Below are positions 58,785 to 64,000 of a DNA stretch of 64,000 nucleotides, piece by piece (the first letter of the stretch is position 1; each line of letters begins with the position of its first letter). The DNA comes from Epichloe hybrida (Eukaryota > Ascomycota > Sordariomycetes > Hypocreales > Clavicipitaceae), in NCBI GenBank assembly GCA_019022495.1, contig JAFEKR010000034.1, forward strand, positions 248,001 through 312,000, written 5' to 3'. Below the pieces are notes generated by a model that made no database searches, was not told the origin of the DNA, and worked only from the letters and a program-made list of their open reading frames with translations. The position numbers were made by a program, and so were the translations under genes.

Positions 58785-59989
58785 GATGAGAGTTGTTGGG
58801 CTTTGTTCCTCATACACAAGGTGTACTCGGATACAGAGTATGAGAAGAAAGCGGCGATTGACTGCCAAGGTTTGAAGAAAAAGAGTTTAATTTCCAGAAG
58901 TCCATTGCGATATACGTTCATAAATACCGCGATCTGACCCAAGGTCTTGCAAACGGAACGATCGAGGAGAAGCCGAAGTGGTCATCAACATCTATTCGAC
59001 CGGTATTATCCTATACTTTATGCATACTGCTGACCTGCGGCCCTTGTTGTTGTAACAACACATCTTGCATGGAATGCAAACGCCTTCATTTATCTATCGG
59101 GGTACTATCCGAGTCCTCTGGTCATGATACCAGCAGCGTAGAAAACATGCACGCTGAATCCTCACAAGCATCTATGTCCTTCTCACTCGAGTCTCGTGAC
59201 GTGTCTATAGATAGCAATTGTTCTTTGGCAGAAAAAAGAACTGTTAGAATTGAGACAAGACCATGCGATGACCCAGGGCGAGCCATAGTAAAGGGCCTGG
59301 AATGGAATCCAAGGTTGGCGTCGGCAGGCGAGGCAATTTGCTCGAACACGGCTTCATTCATACGCTCAAGGATATGGTAAGTGGGCAATTCGGCTTCCTT
59401 TGGAGGGCTGCCACATAGAATACACGAGAAAAGTCCAACAAAAAGGTCTGGTTCTGGAACACTATAATCCACGAGGACCATCAACTTGTGTTAGCTGGCG
59501 GCAATAGGGGCTATTAATCAATATCAGCACACACGTCCGTAAATGCTTGAGTAGTAACAACGTAAGTTGAAGGAAATGTAAAGCGGGCCTACTAGGTGTT
59601 TGCCTGCCAAGTCTGAGCCGCAAACGAGACGGGGATTATTCATTTTAGCATCTGCTAATACATATGTAAATAGCTGATGAATCACGGGTGGGACTCACCG
59701 CCTTCCACCTTGAAAGGTCTCAACTTGCCCGCCCCGACTTGCCTTGCCCCGCCGCCTTCCCTCAGAATTCTGCCACGTCTGCAAACCCCGCCACCAAAAA
59801 TCTTCTTTGCCACTAATTATTTAATTCCTGCCATATTAACAACAGCCCCGTCTTCTACTGCACTCGACGACGTCAGATCAGCGTGGCCCTTTTCTTCTCA
59901 ACTTCGCAGACCCATCCTCACTAGGTTACTGCTGCTTTCCAACCTCTGAATACAAATCTTTTGCTGGAAATACGTCTCCGCTTTCCATC
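58785..59989. other. Sparse region upstream of REI1
   Basis: A minus-strand frame at 59484-59122 (120 codons, with the stretch PTYHILERMNEAVFEQI) and an opposing plus-strand frame overlap. Neither has recognisable motifs or splice partners. The former could be another decayed gene next to the halogenase relic. The right part is the REI1 promoter. Confidence 0.4.
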
Positions 59990-61740
59990 ATGGCCAGTGT
60001 CGCCGCCGCCACGCCTGCTGGCGCTGGCACCGCTGCATCGCACCCATACACTTGCAACTCGTGCCAGGTCGCATATCGCAACATCGACTTGCAAAAGGGG
60101 CATATGAAGAGTGATTGGCAGTAAGTGTGTCATCAGCGCCTTCATATGGTTGACTTTTGGGAATGATTCTCTCTTACGGGTTTTGTTTGCTAATATGCCG
60201 ACGCAGCCGATACAATTTGAAACGTCGTGTTGCTTCACTCCCACCAATCTCCTCGGATGTTTTCTCGGAAAAGGTCATTCAAGCTCGCGCTTCGTCAGTA
60301 GCCGAGGCCGATAAAGCATACTTTGAGCGTGCTTGCGAAGCTTGCAACAAGACATACTACAGTGAAAATGCCTATCAAAATCACTTGCTCAGCTCCAAGC
60401 ACAAAGCCAATGAGACTGCCGCTGGCGGCCCCCCACGCCCCCGTCAAGATGATGAGACTACTTCAGTGATTAGCTCAACATTTTCCCTTGGAGAGCCAAC
60501 TTTAGTCGCCAAGAATGGTCTCGACTCCGACGCCGAAGACGAATTCAACCAAGTCATTGAGAGCCTGCAAAAGACCAAAGTGTCTGCTGACCAGCGGCCT
60601 TCGCCCGTCAACAGACCTTCAAACCCCAGGCTGGCTGCTCACAAGGACGGTGCAGAAGCGGATGATTCCGAGTCAACGGCACCCCCTCACTCCGCTGCCG
60701 AGCCCACTTGGACTTTGAACTCGTGCATCTTTTGCAATTTCGAGTCGCCATCATTACCCCTGAGTGTCCAACATATGGAGCGTTTCCACGGCATGTTCAT
60801 CCCAGAAATGGCATATCTGGCCGATTTGGAAGGTCTTGTGAAGCAGCTCCAGCGCAAGGTCAGTGAATACCATGAGTGTCTGAGTTGCGGCAAGATGAAG
60901 TCCACTGTATTTGGTGTGCAAACACATATGCGCGACAAGGGCCACTGCAAGATTCCCTTCACGTCAGAGGAGGAACAACTTGCCATTGGTGACTTTTACG
61001 ATTTCCGAAGCACGTATTCTGATGGCGAAGATGACGAGGATGATGAGGGCTCAGACACGGAAGGAGAAGCACGAGGAGGGGCCAAACTTGGCTCAAGAAG
61101 AAAAGCAAAGATTGTAGGCGAAGATGGCAAGGAAATGGACGGGGATGAGGATGCCGAAGGCTGGGAGACTGATAGCTCAGCGTCGTCGCTCGATTCTGCC
61201 GACCTTACCGCTGTCCCTGCCGAAGGTCACATCCACCAGTATGAACGTCTCAACAAACACCCTCATCACTCGAGTAGGGATCCTCGCGTCCATCGTCAAG
61301 CAGACGGTTATCATTCTCGTGCGCACAAGCACACGCACGCTGCGTTTTACGACGACTACGAATTGCACCTGCCGACAGGCAAGTCGGTGGGTCATCGCTC
61401 CTTGAACAAGTATTTCCGCCAGAACCTCAACAACTACCCAACTCCGGAAGAACGGGCTGAGCGACTTGCCATCCAAGGTGCCGACTCGGATGCCGAGGAG
61501 GGCAGCAAGAAAGATGGCAGTGTCATCCTTCGTAATGGTCAGCGTTTCAAGCGGGACATTGTACCTCGTGGGACTGCTGGTTTGGCCAATGTAACCGACG
61601 AAAAGAAGAAGGAGGTTCGCAAATCTGAGCACCGTGGCCGGGATCTGGAGCAGTTCAATACCAAGAGAACTGACTGGTCTTACGGTAAGAGGATGAACAA
61701 CCAAAAGACATACTACTATCGTTATGATGGCGGTGGTTAG
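59990..61740 (+). CDS. REI1: Pre-60S ribosome maturation factor REI1
   Basis: Two exons (59990-60120, 60207-61740) encode 554 residues. Rei1 is a cytoplasmic zinc-finger protein that helps release and recycle Arx1 and other factors from late pre-60S particles and probes the exit tunnel. The first C2H2 finger is split by the intron: TCNSCQVAYRNIDLQKGHMK, then SDWHRYNLKRRVA, a hallmark of the family. Further fingers are CEACNKTYYSENAYQNHLLS, CIFCNFESPSLPLSVQHMER and CLSCGKMKSTVFGVQTHMRD. The tail has the basic helix AGLANVTDEKKKEVRKSEHR and QKTYYYRYDGGG. Acidic stretches (~285-345) separate the fingers from the tail. The length exceeds yeast Rei1 but is normal for filamentous fungi. Confidence 0.96.
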
Positions 61741-62844
61741 TCGCATAGATAGACAGCAAGTAGACGTATGCCCTGGTTGCAATGAAGGCGATTGTGTTTT
61801 TTTATTGCTCTTTTTGATTCGTGCCGCGGTTGACGTGATGTATCTATCTGGTTGGCCGTGAATTGAAGCCGAGCCGTAAGCAGTGTTGTGATAGTTGAAA
61901 TACAGTCTGCCAACGAATTGATTTCAACGCGTGATTGATTACATGGCTCCTCTATATATTGGACATTTTCAAGCAAAGAGAGTCATGCAATGGATGATGC
62001 CGAAAATGCAAAATATCAGAATCGCAGCTCGTCCCATGTTAATGTCAACAAATCCCAGCCTTCATTCAGGGTTTGCTGCCGGCGCGGCATGATGACAGAT
62101 CCGACGTTATTACCGTGCTAAATATAGGCTGTACGTCCCACTGTGCGCCCCCCCCGGGCACCACAGATGCCCCAGCCAGGCTGACATGGGCTCAGCTAGT
62201 TGGGGCTGCTGAGTGCTGAGATGGGATGGGATTGGATGGGCTTGCCGGGTCCCATCATTGGCCAATCAATGACAACAACGAGCAAGAGAACGACGAGAAA
62301 GAGAAAGAGGGGAAAGACGAGTTGTTGGGTGTCTGACGGGCAATCAGTGCGCCTTCGTTTAGGCATTGATACGAAACAGGTGAATGCCACTGCATCGAGT
62401 ATGCAAATCAATTACCGGTGCCGTGAGAGGCGTCGATGATTTGAATGCAACCCTCTCACTCCTGTCCCGAAAAAAAAAAAACCCCCCGGGAGCTGCACGA
62501 CGGGGCCACATTGGCAAGGATGTCGGCCATTTGTACGGATCACTCACAGGGGGTCAGGAAATCGGGACTCACCTTCTTCTTGTTGGACTTGGACGAGACT
62601 TGGACTGGGCGCACTGGGCCAGCCACCCTTTGTTGTTTCTGGCCCTGTGGTCGCGCACTGGCGTTTTTGTTGCGGGAAATGTCTGTTTTTCTTGAGCTGC
62701 AGTGAGTCAAGGGTCAAGGTTTTCCTCCTCGTGTTAACATTTTGCCCTACGTTTCTCACCTTGTCTGATTCCCGTCTGTAGAAACAAGCACGAATTGCAA
62801 TCTAGCTGTTCACTGCTGGACCTGGACAGTAACAGAAGATCAAA
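61741..62844. other. Intergenic region between REI1 and the wall-protein gene
   Basis: It contains the 3' flank of REI1, a GAGAAAG-rich purine tract (~62280-62312), an A10/C7 run (~62469-62488) and the promoter of the next gene. No coding region is supported. Confidence 0.5.
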
Positions 62845-63966
62845 ATGACGCCAACAAGGCGGATCCAGCTCCTCTCATTGCTGTTTCTCCTTGGCCCGGC
62901 ACTCGCCTTCGACAGCGACTTCTCCTTCTACCCGCAAAAGGCCCAGCCGTGCCTCAACGCGGCGTCCAGGCTATCCAGGTGCTCTGGCGCCGACGCCAGA
63001 GCCCTCAACGTTTGTCTGTGTGGCAATGGCGGCGACTTCATCACCACGGCGGCTCAGTGTCTGGGCAGGCTGGACAAGGCCGTTATGCAGTTGACGTATA
63101 GCACCATGTCCGAGGCGTGTGCCCACTCGAGAACACCCATGACGGTCAGCCAGCAGGAATTCTTCGATATCGCGGCTGGGGATTCCACAACGACCTCCTC
63201 CGCGACGCCGACTTCCTCTGCGACTGAGGCTGCGACTGAGGCTGCGACTTCCTCTGCAACTAGGGCTGCGACTAAGACTAAGACTAAGTTTGTGACTGTG
63301 ACTGATGCTGAGACTGGGACTGGGACTGGGACTGGGACTGGGACTGCAACTGCGACTGCAACTGCAACTGCGACTGCGGCTGCGACTGCGGCTGCGACTG
63401 CGAATGGGACTGCAACTGCGACTGCGGCTGCGACTGATCCGGCCGCAGACAAGAACAACAACAACAAGCCTGGTGGCGGTCTGTCCAAAGGAACAGTCAT
63501 TGGAATTGCGGTTGGCGCAGCTGCCGTGGGAGTCTTGGGCACACTGGTCTTGGTCATGGTCTACGTCCGACGGCGCAGACAGCAGGCAGAGGTGGAATCG
63601 CATCCCATGCTCGGCCAAAGCGACTACTGTCACAATACGCCGACTACATTTCCACCGAGCGAGCCATCGCCCGGCTTTGGACACTACGCAGCTGATCAAA
63701 AATATGCTTGGGGAACGAGTCCGCCGCCTGGGCTTCATTCGCCTCAAAAGAGTCCGGCTGCCCAGTTTGGCGCACCTTGTGCTGTTCCTCACCACCAGTC
63801 CTCCCACGAGATCACGGGGATGATGACGGGCCATCAGTCAGAGACGCACGGCAACGCGGGACAAGCGTATGAGCTGGACGGATCGAGTGCGCCTGCGCCG
63901 GCACCTGCTCATTTGGCGGCGGAAATGGAGGGGTCGCAACCACCTGGACATTCTGGAATCTATTGA
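62845..63966 (+). CDS. Thr/Ala-rich single-pass surface protein with cysteine-containing N-terminal domain
   Basis: A single-exon gene of 373 residues. The signal peptide is RRIQLLSLLFLLGPALAF. The ectodomain begins with a small cysteine module (CLNAASRLSRCSGADARALN, VCLCGNGG and AAQCLGRLDK, with CAHS later) that recalls CFEM-like domains but lacks their full eight-Cys pattern. A Thr/Ala/Ser tract (residues ~112-205) is encoded by 6-base repeats and is likely O-glycosylated. One transmembrane helix (~213-238, ending VYVRRRRQQ) and a soluble cytosolic tail complete it. The layout is that of a wall-spanning sensor or adhesin-like membrane protein. I cannot name a family. The repeat length may vary between strains. 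Confidence 0.82.
   Translation: MTPTRRIQLLSLLFLLGPALAFDSDFSFYPQKAQPCLNAASRLSRCSGADARALNVCLCGNGGDFITTAAQCLGRLDKAVMQLTYSTMSEACAHSRTPMTVSQQEFFDIAAGDSTTTSSATPTSSATEAATEAATSSATRAATKTKTKFVTVTDAETGTGTGTGTGTATATATATATAAATAAATANGTATATAAATDPAADKNNNNKPGGGLSKGTVIGIAVGAAAVGVLGTLVLVMVYVRRRRQQAEVESHPMLGQSDYCHNTPTTFPPSEPSPGFGHYAADQKYAWGTSPPPGLHSPQKSPAAQFGAPCAVPHHQSSHEITGMMTGHQSETHGNAGQAYELDGSSAPAPAPAHLAAEMEGSQPPGHSGIY
63305..63432 (+). repeat. Hexamer-based repeat encoding Gly-Thr and Ala-Thr tracts
   Basis: Tandem gggact / gcgact / gcaact hexamers encode Gly-Thr and Ala-Thr dipeptides in the surface protein's ectodomain. Confidence 0.85.
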
Positions 63967-64000
63967 CCCTGCTATTTGAGTGCGTGCATTGGATCATTGT

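Overview
The window looks like nuclear DNA of a filamentous ascomycete. About two dozen protein genes lie on both strands. Most are split by one to three short introns (about 55-170 bases, GT...CTAAC-like...AG). Several families are typical of Pezizomycotina: a velvet regulator, an HsbA-type secreted protein, and a bZIP with the QxRxAQRAYR basic region. The overall style suits Sordariomycetes, probably Hypocreales; that placement is an inference, not a search result. I saw no intact transposon, rRNA, tRNA or CRISPR array.

Layout. 0-16 kb: the 3' end of a gene with a SANT/Myb-like tail, a secreted propeller-like protein, a ~1,100-residue coiled-coil protein, a six-helix membrane protein, a PHO89/PHO-4 type Na+/phosphate symporter, and an unknown coiled-coil protein. 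16-25 kb: sparse DNA holding a decayed coding stretch, a velvet gene with a one-base frameshift, TIM17, and a single-pass membrane protein. 25-38 kb: a bZIP factor, a divergent Ser/Thr kinase, a mitochondrial LYR protein, and an unknown disordered protein. 38-58 kb is housekeeping-rich: the proteasome activator BLM10/PA200, HsbA, an SRP40/Nopp140 nucleolar protein, an Rsm1/NIPA C3HC zinc-finger protein, an EngB-type mitochondrial GTPase, an AlkB dioxygenase and a HUL4-like HECT E3 ligase. 58-64 kb: a truncated flavin halogenase fused to a 9-base minisatellite, the 60S biogenesis factor REI1, and a Thr/Ala-rich single-pass wall or membrane protein.

The genes do not form one pathway or an obvious biosynthetic cluster. 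Loose themes are mitochondria (TIM17, LYR protein, EngB GTPase), ribosome and nucleolus (SRP40, REI1) and proteolysis (BLM10, HUL4). The exon models were joined by hand. Their summed lengths are multiples of three, except for the velvet gene, where exactly one extra base is present.

The most noteworthy items are the frameshifted velvet gene, the halogenase relic, the Tyr-Phe-Ala C-terminus of BLM10, a stop-free in-frame intron in the phosphate transporter that splits its signature motif, a triplicated 10-base palindrome at 33.8-34.8 kb, and several conserved-looking proteins that I cannot name.
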